Below are positions 16,810-25,477 of a stretch of DNA of 36,520 nucleotides, in pieces. The position numbers were made by a program, and so were the translations under genes. Position 1 is the stretch's first letter; each line of letters opens with the position of its first letter. Origin of the DNA: Alicyclobacillus sp. (GTDB taxonomy: Bacteria; Bacillota; Bacilli; Alicyclobacillales; Alicyclobacillaceae); NCBI RefSeq assembly GCF_023511815.1, contig NZ_JAIMAV010000022.1, forward strand, positions 1-36,520. Reading direction: 5' to 3'. Under the pieces are notes generated by a model. The model saw nothing but the letters and a program-made list of their open reading frames with translations. It did no database searches and was not told where the DNA came from.

Positions 16810-17157
16810 GTGAAACCGACCCGCCTGACCGTTTTATACGACGCCGAGTGCCCGCTCTGCCGCCGGGCCGCCGCCTGGTTACAATCGCGGGATCCCAAAG
16901 GAGTGCTCGAGTTCCTTCCAGCGCAGCGATCCGACGAAGTTTCCGCCTGCCCGCTGGATCCCGAAGCGGTCCTGGAGCAGATCCATGTCGTATCGCCGGA
17001 GGGCGAGCTGCGGACCGGGGCGGACGGCGTGGTGTGGGCCCTGAGCCAGCTGCCCCGTTACGGATGGCTCCGCGCCGTGTATGCCATCCCCGGCGTTCGT
17101 TCCATCGCGCAGGCCGTGTATCGGCGCGTGGCCGAAAACCGGCTGCGATTCCGGTGA
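16810..17157 (+). CDS. DCC-family thiol-disulfide oxidoreductase-like protein (DUF393)
   Basis: 115 residues, the usual length of the family. The defining motif is at the start: YDAECPLCRRAA with Asp11, Cys14 and Cys17. Domain neighbours in the family suggest a thioredoxin-like redox protein, but no reaction is established. The GTG at 16810 follows GGAGGA by 8 nt; an ATG at 16771 in the same frame has no ribosome binding site. It is divergent from perR and converges on the precorrin-2 dehydrogenase gene, with 10 nt between their stops. Confidence 0.85.
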   Translation: MKPTRLTVLYDAECPLCRRAAAWLQSRDPKGVLEFLPAQRSDEVSACPLDPEAVLEQIHVVSPEGELRTGADGVVWALSQLPRYGWLRAVYAIPGVRSIAQAVYRRVAENRLRFR

Positions 17158-17167
17158 GGACACGGCG

Positions 17168-17674
17168 TCACCCGCCCTCCTGCACGGACTTTTCTTGACG
17201 AAGAAGCGACACAAACCGGTTGCCGCCATCGGCGAGATCCTGCTCCAGCGCCTCGCGAAGCCGTCGGGCCAAGCCCGGATGGCGGCCTTCGGTCGAAACG
17301 GACACCGTGACAGACCGGTGATGAACGCTGGCGGAGAACATGCACGAGCACGTGTCCGCATCGTCGACGACGTTGACCCACACACGGCGTTCGTTGGCCT
17401 CGCGGGCCACCTCGCGATTGACGTCCGTCCGATTGGAGGCGGCCACCACCAGCCAGGCATCATGGAGATCCCCCGGATGATACGGCCGTCTCACCCACTC
17501 CACAACCCCGGCCCGTGCCCATTCGACCACCGCCTCCACCGCTTCCGGACTGACCACCCGGACCCGGGCTCCGGCCCGAAGCAGTTTCTCCATCTTGCGG
17601 GCCGCCACCCGGCCGGCCCCCACCACCACGCATGTCCGTCCCGCCAGCCGCAGCATCAATGGAAAGCCCCTCAC
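17168..17674 (-). CDS. Precorrin-2 dehydrogenase / sirohydrochlorin ferrochelatase-like
   Basis: 168 residues, somewhat short for this family (about 200). The N-terminal Rossmann motif is VVVGAGRVAARKMEKLL, followed by VVAASNRTDVNREV and VNVVDDADTCSCMFSA, all typical of CysG-N/Met8/YlnF proteins. It oxidises precorrin-2 to sirohydrochlorin with NAD and may insert iron, the last steps to sirohaem. The GTG at 17674 gives a natural start (RGFPLMLRL); an upstream in-frame GTG at 17710 overlaps a TACAAT box that looks like the promoter -10. Other sirohaem or haem genes are not nearby. The C-terminal chelatase region is shortened, so ferrochelatase activity is uncertain. Confidence 0.85.
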   Translation of the reverse strand: MRGFPLMLRLAGRTCVVVGAGRVAARKMEKLLRAGARVRVVSPEAVEAVVEWARAGVVEWVRRPYHPGDLHDAWLVVAASNRTDVNREVAREANERRVWVNVVDDADTCSCMFSASVHHRSVTVSVSTEGRHPGLARRLREALEQDLADGGNRFVSLLRQEKSVQEGG

Positions 17675-17877
17675 ACCGTCGCCCCCTCGCTCTGGAGTTG
17701 ATTGTACCACGCGTGCATCCGGCGCCTCCGCGAATGCCGGGGACGGGCCGGGTGGCTCCTCGCGCCAACGGTGGGTATCCGCCGCGCTGCAAACCTGCTA
17801 TACTGCGAATAGTGCGGATTCACCATTCCCGAAATGCCACGCAATCCTATGAAATCCGTGAACAGGAGTCGTTGAAC

Positions 17878-19041
17878 ATGAAACCATTGGCTACCATTCC
17901 CGCCGCACTGCCCCCGCAGGGAGTCCGCGTGATCATGGACCTCGCCTGGCAGGTGCCAGACTGCATCCACCTCGAGGTGGGCGAACCTGACTTTCCCACG
18001 CCGGAACACGTGGTCGAGGCGGCCGTCGAAGCCGCCCGCGCCGGATTTCACAAATACACCCCGAACGCGGGGATTGCGGAGTTGCGGGAGGCCATCGCCG
18101 AGAAGATGCGGCGGTACAACCGGATGGAGGTCACCCCGGATCAGGTGTGCGTGCACCCCGGCGCGGTCACGGGCATCGCCAGTGTGCTCATGGCCTTGGT
18201 CGATCCCGGTGACGAGGTGTTGGTCCCGGGCCTGTCGTGGCCCAACGGCGAGATGAACGTTCGGCTTTTGGGCGGGGTGCCGGTGCACTACAGCCTGCGG
18301 CAGGAAAACGGATTTCTGCCGGATCCGGAGGAGTTGGAGCACCTGGTCACGCCCCGGACGAAGGCGATCCTCATCAACACCCCGGGCAACCCGACGGGCG
18401 CGGTGTTCGACGAGGTGACCGTGCAACAGCTGGTCGACTTCTGCCGCCGGCACGACCTGTGGCTCATCTCCGACGAGATCTATGAGGCCATCGTGTTCGA
18501 CCGGCCCCATCTGAGCCCGGGCCGGTTTGCGCCGGAACGAACGGTGACCATCTCCGGATTCTCCAAGGCGTTCGCCATGACCGGATGGCGCCTCGGCTAC
18601 ACCGTGGCCCCGCCGGAGGTGGCGCGCGTCATCATCAAATTGCAGGAGCCGCTCATCTCCAGCACCAACAGTGTGACGCAGAAAGCGGGGGTGGCCGCGC
18701 TCACCGGTCCGCAGGACGTGGTGGAACACATGCGGCGGGCCTACCAGGCGCGGCGGGACCTGGCGGTATCCCTGCTGCGCGCACACGACCTGTACCGGTA
18801 CACCCCTCAGGGCGCGTTCTACATCCTGATGGACGTCTCGCGCTACAGCGACGACTCGTACGCCGCCGCGAAGGCGATCCTCGCCGAGACGCACGTGGCG
18901 GTCGCGCCGGGCGAGGCGTTCGGACGGGATGGCCGCGGGCTGGTTCGCATCTCGCTCGCCAACAGCGAGACCAACGTCCGGGAGGGCATCACCCGCATCT
19001 GCCGGTTTTTGGCCCGTCAACCGGTGCCGGCCGCCCATTGA
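17878..19041 (+). CDS. PLP-dependent class I aminotransferase
   Basis: 387 residues, the standard size for fold-type I aspartate-type aminotransferases. The PLP lysine is Lys230 in SGFSKAFAMTGWRLGY. Asn170 in NTPGNPTG and Asp199 in ISDEIYE are the other cofactor contacts. The arginine that binds the substrate carboxylate is in LVRISLAN near the C-terminus. It transfers an amino group between an amino acid and a 2-oxoacid; the specificity (aspartate, alanine, aromatic) is not evident. The ATG at 17878 follows CAGGAG by 10 nt. A TATACT upstream may be its -10. It ends in a hairpin shared with the convergent SDR gene. Confidence 0.9.
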   Translation: MKPLATIPAALPPQGVRVIMDLAWQVPDCIHLEVGEPDFPTPEHVVEAAVEAARAGFHKYTPNAGIAELREAIAEKMRRYNRMEVTPDQVCVHPGAVTGIASVLMALVDPGDEVLVPGLSWPNGEMNVRLLGGVPVHYSLRQENGFLPDPEELEHLVTPRTKAILINTPGNPTGAVFDEVTVQQLVDFCRRHDLWLISDEIYEAIVFDRPHLSPGRFAPERTVTISGFSKAFAMTGWRLGYTVAPPEVARVIIKLQEPLISSTNSVTQKAGVAALTGPQDVVEHMRRAYQARRDLAVSLLRAHDLYRYTPQGAFYILMDVSRYSDDSYAAAKAILAETHVAVAPGEAFGRDGRGLVRISLANSETNVREGITRICRFLARQPVPAAH

Positions 19042-19090
19042 CGCCCTCCTTGCGCCCCCCGGCCTCCGCGCAAAGACCCCGGTGAACAGG

Positions 19091-19115
19091 CGGCCTCCCG
19101 TGCTTCGGGAGGCCG
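19091..19115. terminator. Bidirectional terminator between the aminotransferase and SDR genes
   Basis: CGGCCTCCCG (19091-19100) pairs perfectly with CGGGAGGCCG (19106-19115) around TGCTT. The flanking genes converge here, with stops at 19041 and 19123, so it can serve both. Confidence 0.6.
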
Positions 19116-19122
19116 TTACCAC

Positions 19123-19914
19123 TCACAGACTCTTGACCATGCCCCCGTCGACCAGGATCGCCTGCCCGGTGATGTACCCGTTGGCGGCCGAACCGAGGAA
19201 CAGCGCCAGCGCGGCGAACTCCTCCGGGGTGCCGTAGCGCCCGAGCGGGATCTGCGCCATGCTCTGCCGCGCGACCTCTTCCACGCTGGTCCCCAGTTGG
19301 CGTGCCCGGTTCGCGTCCAGCTGCGCCACCCGGTCCGTCGCGATGCGCCCGGGGCCGATCACGTTGACGAGGATGTTGTCCGGTGCGAGTTCAATCGCGA
19401 GGCTCTTGGACAGCCCCAGGATACCGGCTCGGTACGTGTTCGACAGGATGAGGTTGTCAATCGGCTGGCGGATGGACGACGAGGTGAAGTTCACAATGCG
19501 CCCCCACTGGTTTTTGCGCATGTGCGGAAGCGCCCGCCGGGTGGCGCGCACCACACTCAGCAGCGTCAGCTCGTGGGCGGCGACCCACTGCTCCTCCGTG
19601 ACGGTGTCGAAGTTGCCCGGCGGCGGGCCGCCCGCGTTGTTGACCAAAACGTCGACGCCCCCGAACGCCGCCTCGGTTTCCGAGAACAGCCGCTCGATGT
19701 CCTCCGCTCTGGACACGTCCGCCGCACAGAAGCGGACGGAACCGTTGCCCGTCTCCTGCTGAATCCTGGCCTGCGCCTCCCGCAACGCCGCCTCGCTGCG
19801 GCTGGTCAACATCACGTTCGCCCCCTCTGCGGCGAACGCCTTGGCCGTCGCGAATCCCAACCCTTTGCTCGACGCCAACACCAGCACCGTTTTGCCCTGA
19901 ACACCGAAGTCCAT
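19123..19914 (-). CDS. Short-chain dehydrogenase/reductase with a non-canonical active site
   Basis: 263 residues, Rossmann fold. The cofactor motif reads ASSKGLGF in place of the usual TGASSGIG, while LVNNAGG is normal. The active-site serine region is VNFTSSSIRQ. Where the family has YxxxK before AGVxGLxKSLA, this protein has LSNTYRAGILGLSKSLA: the tyrosine position is Ser and the lysine position is Arg. The closest type I recall are the FabG-like proteins with SN-xx-RA at this site, which have no clear reaction. The C-terminus GQAILVDGG is normal. The ATG at 19914 follows GTGGAGG by 8 nt. It is divergent from the aconitase gene. A 3-oxoacyl-ACP reductase name would be unsafe. Confidence 0.85.
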   Translation of the reverse strand: MDFGVQGKTVLVLASSKGLGFATAKAFAAEGANVMLTSRSEAALREAQARIQQETGNGSVRFCAADVSRAEDIERLFSETEAAFGGVDVLVNNAGGPPPGNFDTVTEEQWVAAHELTLLSVVRATRRALPHMRKNQWGRIVNFTSSSIRQPIDNLILSNTYRAGILGLSKSLAIELAPDNILVNVIGPGRIATDRVAQLDANRARQLGTSVEEVARQSMAQIPLGRYGTPEEFAALALFLGSAANGYITGQAILVDGGMVKSL

Positions 19915-20048
19915 ACGGCTGCCTCCACTCTGAAAGTTTCCAACTCTATGGTCCTCTATCACTATACGCCCCGCCCACGGCGTGTTTCAACCCGTGAATG
20001 GCTTCGTCGGCCGCACACGCCCCCCGACCTTCGTGCATAATCCCTGCG

Positions 20049-20081
20049 CATTGGAACAATGATACGTTTGATCCAATCAAA
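20049..20081. promoter_or_regulatory. Two adjacent dyads in the aconitase leader
   Basis: CATTG-GAA-CAATG (20049-20061) and TTTGAT-CCA-ATCAAA (20067-20081) are both inverted repeats with 3-bp centres, 19 bp apart. The second overlaps the AAAGGAGG ribosome binding site. They could be operator sites or an RNA structure that hides the ribosome binding site. Confidence 0.4.
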
Positions 20082-20093
20082 GGAGGGTGGCCG

Positions 20094-22139
20094 ATGGGAG
20101 ACAGTCTGGCCATGAAAATCCTGCGCGAACACCTCGTTTCGCCGCCGGACACGCTGAAGCCGGGCCGCGAGATCCTGATTCGGGTGGACCACACCCTGAC
20201 CCAGGACGCGACCGGCACGATGGCGTATCTGCAGTTCGAGGCGATGGGCGTTCCCCGCGTGCGCACGCGCCGGTCCGTGAGTTATGTGGACCACAACATG
20301 CTTCAGACCGGCTACGAGAATATGGACGATCACGTGTTTCTGCAGACGTTCGCGGCCAAATACGGGGTCTACTTCTCCCGCCCCGGCAACGGCATCTGCC
20401 ACCAGGTGCATCTGGAGCGCTTTTCCGAACCCGGCCTGGTGTTGCTCGGCTCCGATTCGCACACCCCCACCTGCGGCGGTGCGGGTATGCTCGCCATCGG
20501 GGCGGGCGGACTGGACGTCGCCGTCGCGATGGCCGGCGGGCCCTTTGGACTCCCGATGCCGAAGATCGTCGGCGTCCACCTCAAGGGCCGCCGGCAGCCC
20601 TGGGTGGCCGCCAAGGACATCATCCTCGAGATGCTGCGGCGCCTGACCGTCAAAGGCGGTGTCGGGAAGATCTTCGAGTATTACGGGGAGGGTGTGATGG
20701 ACCTGACCGTCCCCGAGCGGGCGACCATCTGCAACATGGGTGCGGAGCTCGGCGCCACCACCTCCATCTTTCCCAGCGACGAGATCACCCGGGCGTACTT
20801 CCGCAAGCAGAACCGCGAGGCGGATTGGCGCGCCTTGGCGCCCGATCCCGACGCCCGCTACGACGAGCACATCGAGATCGATCTTTCCACCCTGGAGCCA
20901 TTGGTGGCGCAGCCGCACAGCCCGGACAACGTGGTGCGCGTGCGCGACATTGAGGGCCTGCCGTTGGATCAGGTGTGCATCGGGTCGTGCACCAACTCCT
21001 CCTTTCACGATCTGGCCATCGCCGCCCACGTGCTCAAAGGCCGCCGGGTCGCCAGCAACGTCTCCATGACACTCACCCCGGGATCGCGCCAGGTGTTTGC
21101 GACCATCGCGCGCAACGGGATCCTCGCCGATCTCATCGCCGCCGGCGCGCGCGTGCTCGAAGCGGCCTGCGGTCCGTGCATCGGGATGGGGCAGGCGCCG
21201 AAGTCGGGGGGCATCAGCCTGCGCAGCTTCAACCGAAATTTCGAAGGCCGCTCCGGGACGCCGGACGCCAAGGTGTATCTGTGCAGCCCGGAGACCGCCG
21301 CCGTGTCCGCGCTGAAGGGTGTGCTGACGGATCCGCGCGATTTCGAAGGGCCGTATGTGACCGAGCGCGAGCCGGAGGTGTACGACACCGACGACGAGGG
21401 GATGATCCTGCCGCCCGCCGAAGACCCGGAATCGGTGGAGATTGTGCGCGGTCCCAACATCAAACCGCTGCCGACGCGGGGGCCGCTCGAGACCGACATC
21501 CGGGGCCGCGTGTTGCTGAAGGTGGGCGACAACATCACCACCGACCACATCATGCCGGCGGGATCGAAGATCCTTCCCCTGCGCTCCAACATCCCCGCCA
21601 TCAGCGAGTACGTGTTCGTTCGAGTCGATCCGAAGTTCCCCGAACGCGCGAAGCGGTACGGCGGCGGGGTGATTGTCGCCGGCAGCAACTACGGCCAGGG
21701 ATCCAGCCGCGAGCACGCGGCGCTGGCGCCGATGTACCTGGGCGTCAAGGCCGTGATCGCCAAATCGTTTGCCCGCATCCACCGCGCGAACCTGATCAAT
21801 TTCGGCATCCTGCCGTTGGTGTTTCAGAACGAGGCGGACTACGACCGCATCCAACAGGACGAGGAAATCTCCATCGAGGACGCACCCGGGCAGTTGAAGC
21901 GCGGTGCGGAGATCCGGGTCAAAACCTCCTCCGGACAGGAACTGATCGCGCGCTGCGAGGTGTCGGAACGGCAACGCGACATTCTCCTGTCGGGCGGACT
22001 GCTCAACCACGTCAAGCTCAGCCAGGGCGGCGGCAAGGGAGCGGAGGACGCGGCCGCGCACCTCGGCACCGCGACGATGATCTCAACCAACGGGCAATTT
22101 CGCCCCGGTAAACCCAAGGTGGAGGAGGTCCCGGTATGA
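20094..22139 (+). CDS. Aconitate hydratase, Aquifex-type
   Basis: 681 residues, much shorter than the ~900-residue AcnA of most Bacilli. It converts citrate to isocitrate in the TCA cycle. The [4Fe-4S] ligands are Cys299 (IGSCTNSS), Cys359 and Cys362 (ACGPCIGMG). Other aconitase motifs are LLGSDSHTPTCGG and, in the swivel domain, GSNYGQGSSREHAALAP, with the domain break near residue 500. The ATG at 20094 follows AAAGGAGGG. Its stop overlaps the start of the next gene as ATGA. The compact form matches the aconitase subgroup named after Aquifex; a homoaconitase-like activity is less likely. Confidence 0.92.
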   Translation: MGDSLAMKILREHLVSPPDTLKPGREILIRVDHTLTQDATGTMAYLQFEAMGVPRVRTRRSVSYVDHNMLQTGYENMDDHVFLQTFAAKYGVYFSRPGNGICHQVHLERFSEPGLVLLGSDSHTPTCGGAGMLAIGAGGLDVAVAMAGGPFGLPMPKIVGVHLKGRRQPWVAAKDIILEMLRRLTVKGGVGKIFEYYGEGVMDLTVPERATICNMGAELGATTSIFPSDEITRAYFRKQNREADWRALAPDPDARYDEHIEIDLSTLEPLVAQPHSPDNVVRVRDIEGLPLDQVCIGSCTNSSFHDLAIAAHVLKGRRVASNVSMTLTPGSRQVFATIARNGILADLIAAGARVLEAACGPCIGMGQAPKSGGISLRSFNRNFEGRSGTPDAKVYLCSPETAAVSALKGVLTDPRDFEGPYVTEREPEVYDTDDEGMILPPAEDPESVEIVRGPNIKPLPTRGPLETDIRGRVLLKVGDNITTDHIMPAGSKILPLRSNIPAISEYVFVRVDPKFPERAKRYGGGVIVAGSNYGQGSSREHAALAPMYLGVKAVIAKSFARIHRANLINFGILPLVFQNEADYDRIQQDEEISIEDAPGQLKRGAEIRVKTSSGQELIARCEVSERQRDILLSGGLLNHVKLSQGGGKGAEDAAAHLGTATMISTNGQFRPGKPKVEEVPV

Positions 22140-22669
22140 TTGCGAAGGAAGTGATGATGCAGGCGCCGGTCGTGCTCCATCCCGAGATGACGGTCGGCGA
22201 CGCCCTGGCCGACGCCGCCCAGTCCGAGCTGGATGTCCTGCCGGTGGTCGATGGCACCGGCCGCTACATGGGCACGGTGCCCAAATCCTCGCTGGTGGAC
22301 AATGCGGCCGACGCGGGGCGCAAGGTGTCGACACTGTGCTGCTCGGATGCCCTGTTGTGCGCGCCGGAGGCCGCGATCGAACACTTTCAGCACGACGCAT
22401 CGAGCGCCGTCCCGCACCGCACCATCGTGGTCGTCGGCGAAGATGGCCGCTTTCACGGCGTGATCCCATCGGTGCACTGGGCCGTCGACGAAGCCAAGGT
22501 GCAGAGCGGTCACCCGCGCTCCCCGCTGGAGGTCCGCACTTCCAACATGCATCTCATCTGGCGCTGCCTGGAGTGTGGCGAGCTGGCCAAGCGGAACGAC
22601 GGCATCCCCGCCGTCTGCCCCAGCTGCGGCGCCGATGCGGGGCAGTTCTGTCTGCACACCGAGGACTGA
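22136..22669 (+). CDS. CBS-domain protein with C-terminal zinc ribbon
   Basis: 177 residues. Residues 1-120 hold two CBS repeats (AKEVMMQAPVVLHPEMTVGDAL and a second ending in HGVIPSVHWAV). After a short linker the C-terminus is a rubredoxin-like ribbon, WRCLECGELAKRNDG and VCPSCG, with Cys144, Cys147, Cys161 and Cys164. Three further cysteines (68, 69, 75) lie between the repeats. CBS pairs commonly bind adenine nucleotides; the ribbon would bind zinc or iron. The start ATG overlaps the aconitase stop, so the two are made together. A role in sensing energy or redox state for aconitase is inference. Confidence 0.85.
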   Translation: MIAKEVMMQAPVVLHPEMTVGDALADAAQSELDVLPVVDGTGRYMGTVPKSSLVDNAADAGRKVSTLCCSDALLCAPEAAIEHFQHDASSAVPHRTIVVVGEDGRFHGVIPSVHWAVDEAKVQSGHPRSPLEVRTSNMHLIWRCLECGELAKRNDGIPAVCPSCGADAGQFCLHTED

Positions 22670-22704
22670 TCCCCCACCGAATCCAGGCCGTCCGCGGGTC
22701 ATCG

Positions 22705-23745
22705 TCATCCCCCGGCCCGCGGCGGCCTCCCCGCCTCGGAACCGAGCCGCCGCCACTGCGCGGCGATGGATCCGATGCCCGCAAGCGTCTCGCGCGCCTG
22801 GCGGGCGAGCGCGTCCGGCGGATGCCGGTGACTGCGCAGATCCTCCTCCATCCGCTGCAGAATCCACATCAGGTGCACGAACGCGTACGCCAGGTACCCG
22901 CGCAACCACCGGTTCCGCCGCCACGTGGGCGGAGCCGCCTCCGGGTGGCGGCTGCGGTACCGGGCCAGGGCCCACAGCCGGCGGGCGACCCGCACCTTGG
23001 GTGCGGTCGGGCTGGTGACATCCAGCCACTGAAACAGATCAAAGTAGGCGTGACGGACATGCACGAATTCCCAGTCGATCACGACCGGACATCGCCCGGC
23101 CGGGTCCCAGACGACGTTGCCTGGATGCAGGTCGCCATGGTAGAGGACCTCCGGCAGGCCGCGGATCGGATAGATCGGATCGCGCTTCAGCCGGAACCAC
23201 AGGCCTCGGGCGAACCGTCCGACCCGCATGCCTACCCGAACCTCCCACCGATCCAGAACCGCCAATGCCTCGGTGTCCATCGCGGCCGCCGCGACGTCGG
23301 CGTAGGCGGGTGTGTGTGACCGGGGCGGGCAACCCCGCGTCCGCAGCGCCTCCAGGATCGGCGCTGGATGGGTGCGGTGAATTCGCACCATCTCGTCGAT
23401 CACCCTGCCCGCCTCCCGCTCTCCCCACCGCATGCCCACCCATCCCGCGTCCCGATACATCAGCCATCCGGGGTCCGCATCTCGCCAGGCCATCAGCGTC
23501 CCCCGGGCCAGCCCCGCCTCCGCCAGGGTTGTGTGGATCACCCGTTCGCGGGTCACCCGTTCCGCGCTCGCCACCCGCTTGACGATGCGCCCATGGCCGT
23601 CCGGCCCAAGCCATCGTTCCACCTGCACGTGCGGCGCGTCGTACAGAGGAATTCGCCGCCACCCCGCCGGGGGTTCGAGCCCCGCATCAAGGCTCGCCCG
23701 AGCCGTACACCGGAACCGCTGGTCCCCGAACGCCTCCCGTTGCAT
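22705..23745 (-). CDS. Aminoglycoside phosphotransferase-fold kinase, substrate unknown
   Basis: 346 residues. The kinase-like fold is marked by YHGDLHPGNVVW (catalytic Asp205, metal-binding Asn210) and VVIDWE (Asp224). A lysine in RIVKRV (Lys56) is the probable ATP contact. Many proteins of this fold in spore formers are CotS-type coat proteins or choline/fructosamine kinases, not resistance enzymes. The ATG at 23745 follows GGGAGGGGG by about 6 nt. It lies after a strong terminator, and its stop is only 35 nt from that of the convergent CBS gene. I cannot name a substrate. Confidence 0.82.
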   Translation of the reverse strand: MQREAFGDQRFRCTARASLDAGLEPPAGWRRIPLYDAPHVQVERWLGPDGHGRIVKRVASAERVTRERVIHTTLAEAGLARGTLMAWRDADPGWLMYRDAGWVGMRWGEREAGRVIDEMVRIHRTHPAPILEALRTRGCPPRSHTPAYADVAAAAMDTEALAVLDRWEVRVGMRVGRFARGLWFRLKRDPIYPIRGLPEVLYHGDLHPGNVVWDPAGRCPVVIDWEFVHVRHAYFDLFQWLDVTSPTAPKVRVARRLWALARYRSRHPEAAPPTWRRNRWLRGYLAYAFVHLMWILQRMEEDLRSHRHPPDALARQARETLAGIGSIAAQWRRLGSEAGRPPRAGG

Positions 23746-23766
23746 ATGGCCCCCTCCCCCGGCATC

Positions 23767-23794
23767 AAAAGAGCGGAGGAATCGCTTCCTCCGC
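23767..23794 (-). terminator. Terminator after the glyS unit
   Basis: GCGGAGGAA (23773-23781) pairs with TTCCTCCGC (23786-23794) around TCGC, followed on the minus strand by TCTTTT. It ends the transcript of glyS and the 62-residue gene. Confidence 0.75.
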
Positions 23795-23823
23795 CCGTGG
23801 GGTGTGACACCGTCGTCCATTCG

Positions 23824-24012
23824 TTACCGCGAGTGCCTTGCCAGATGCGGGACGTTCGCCCGATGGATCTGCTTCCACGGGATGGGCGTCAGACCGGTGC
23901 TGTCGGCCATCAGGTTGCGTTTGTCCACAAGCGATTCGTACACGCCATTCTTCTGCAAGGCGCCGTAGAACGTCAGCTCGGCATTGTGATTGTCCGTGTG
24001 CTGATTGGACAT
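23824..24012 (-). CDS. Small protein of unknown function (62 residues)
   Basis: The ATG at 24012 follows GGGGGTGG by 7 nt. The protein is soluble, with a His/Asn/Asp-rich start (SNQHTDNHNAE), then LTFYGALQKNGVYESLVDKR and TGLTPIPWKQIHRANVPHL. It has no cysteine, membrane segment or motif I can name. It follows glyS by 53 nt and shares its terminator, so it is probably co-transcribed. A good ribosome binding site and protein-like composition make it likely real. Confidence 0.65.
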   Translation of the reverse strand: MSNQHTDNHNAELTFYGALQKNGVYESLVDKRNLMADSTGLTPIPWKQIHRANVPHLARHSR

Positions 24013-24065
24013 GATTCGCCACCCCCGGTGACATCGTTCCCTCCCGGGGCGGGCGGTATGCAGCG

Positions 24066-25445
24066 TCACAGCCGCACGTGTTCGCGCAGCCAGTCCTTCA
24101 GCTCGGCGATGGGCACGCGCACCTGATCCATCGAATCGCGGTCTCGGATGGTCACCGCCCGGTCCTCTTCGGACTGGAAATCGTACGTGATGCAGAACGG
24201 CGTTCCGATCTCGTCATGCCGCCGGTATCGCTTCCCGATGGACCCCGAGTCGTCGTAATCCACGTGGAACTCCTGAATGAGTTCCTTCCAGACCGCCTGC
24301 GCGCCGTCCGCCAACTTCTTGGACAGCGGGAACACGGCCGCCTTGTACGGCGCGAGCGCCGGGTGGAAGTGAAGGACCGTGCGCACGTCCCCATCCTCCA
24401 GGGTCTGCTCCTCGTAGGCGTCCGCGAACACCGCGAGCAGCAAGCGGTCCACCCCGATGGACGGCTCGATGCAATACGGAATGAACGGGTCGCGCCCCTC
24501 CACAACCACCTGAAAATCCTCGTGCGAATACGCCTGATGCTGACTGAGATCATAGTCCGTACGGTTGGCGACACCCAACAGCTCGCCCCAGCCAAAGGGG
24601 AACTTGTACTCGACGTCGGTCGTGGCCTTGCTGTAATGCGACAGCTGTTCCTTGGCGTGATCCCGAAGCCGCAGATTCTCCTCCCGAAGTCCGATGGCCC
24701 GCACCCAGTCGTAACAGAATTGGCGCCAGTGCTGAAACCAGCGGACATCCTCGCCCGGCTCGCAGAAAAACTCCAGCTCCATCTGTTCGAACTCGCGCGT
24801 GCGGAACGTGAAGTTCCCCGGGGTGATCTCGTTGCGAAAACTCTTCCCGATCTGCCCGATGCCGAATGGGAGTTTTTTTCTCATGGTCCGCATGACGTGC
24901 TTGAAGTTCACGAAGATGCCCTGGGCGGTTTCGGGACGCAGAAAGATCTCGTTGGCGGCGTCCTCGGTCACCCCCTGGAAGGTGCGGAACATCATATTGA
25001 ACTGACGCACCGGTGTGAAATCGTGTGCGCCGCAGTCGGGACAGCGAATGTTCAATTCTTCAATGAGCGCGTCCATCTCGTGAAACGGCATGCCGTCGAC
25101 GATGCGCTCCTCGCCCCGTTGCGCCAACGCCTCCTCAATGAGCTTGTCCGCACGATGCCTCGCCTTGCAGGCGCGGCAATCGACCATGGGATCATTGAAA
25201 TTTCCCACGTGCCCGGAGGCCACCCACACCTGCCGGTTCATCAGGATGGCGGTATCGAGCCCGACGTTGTACGGAGACTCGTGGATGAATTTCTGCCACC
25301 AGGCGCGCTTGATGTTGTTCTTCAACTCTGCGCCGAGCGGACCGTAATCCCAGGTGTTCGCCAACCCGCCGTAGATGTCGGACCCGGGGAAGATGAATCC
25401 GCGGTGTTTCGCCAGCGCGACCAGTTGCTCCATCGTTACGGCCAT
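24066..25445 (-). CDS. glyS: Glycyl-tRNA synthetase, homodimeric (alpha2) type
   Basis: 459 residues, normal for the bacterial class II alpha2 GlyRS. Motif-type regions include [18 protein letters not shown] near the N-terminus, the zinc-ribbon-like CRACKARH and [32 protein letters not shown] (motif 2 region) and [13 protein letters not shown] (motif 3). The anticodon-binding domain is at the C-terminus ([15 protein letters not shown]). It charges tRNA-Gly with glycine and ATP. The ATG at 25445 follows GGAGGACACAAC. The upstream gap is too short for a T-box leader, so it is controlled otherwise. Other Bacilli often have this form in place of the glyQ/glyS tetramer. Confidence 0.95.
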   Translation of the reverse strand: MAVTMEQLVALAKHRGFIFPGSDIYGGLANTWDYGPLGAELKNNIKRAWWQKFIHESPYNVGLDTAILMNRQVWVASGHVGNFNDPMVDCRACKARHRADKLIEEALAQRGEERIVDGMPFHEMDALIEELNIRCPDCGAHDFTPVRQFNMMFRTFQGVTEDAANEIFLRPETAQGIFVNFKHVMRTMRKKLPFGIGQIGKSFRNEITPGNFTFRTREFEQMELEFFCEPGEDVRWFQHWRQFCYDWVRAIGLREENLRLRDHAKEQLSHYSKATTDVEYKFPFGWGELLGVANRTDYDLSQHQAYSHEDFQVVVEGRDPFIPYCIEPSIGVDRLLLAVFADAYEEQTLEDGDVRTVLHFHPALAPYKAAVFPLSKKLADGAQAVWKELIQEFHVDYDDSGSIGKRYRRHDEIGTPFCITYDFQSEEDRAVTIRDRDSMDQVRVPIAELKDWLREHVRL

Positions 25446-25477
25446 GTTGTGTCCTCCGTTCCTACAGCTTAAAGGCT

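Noticed and set aside
19962-22061. A 699-codon open frame opposite the aconitase gene
   Set aside because: Aconitase motifs are unmistakable on the plus strand. The opposite frame has no motif and no suitable start signal.
22705-23745. Aminoglycoside resistance gene
   Set aside because: The APH fold is common to many kinases of spore formers. Nothing in the sequence or neighbourhood points to drug resistance.
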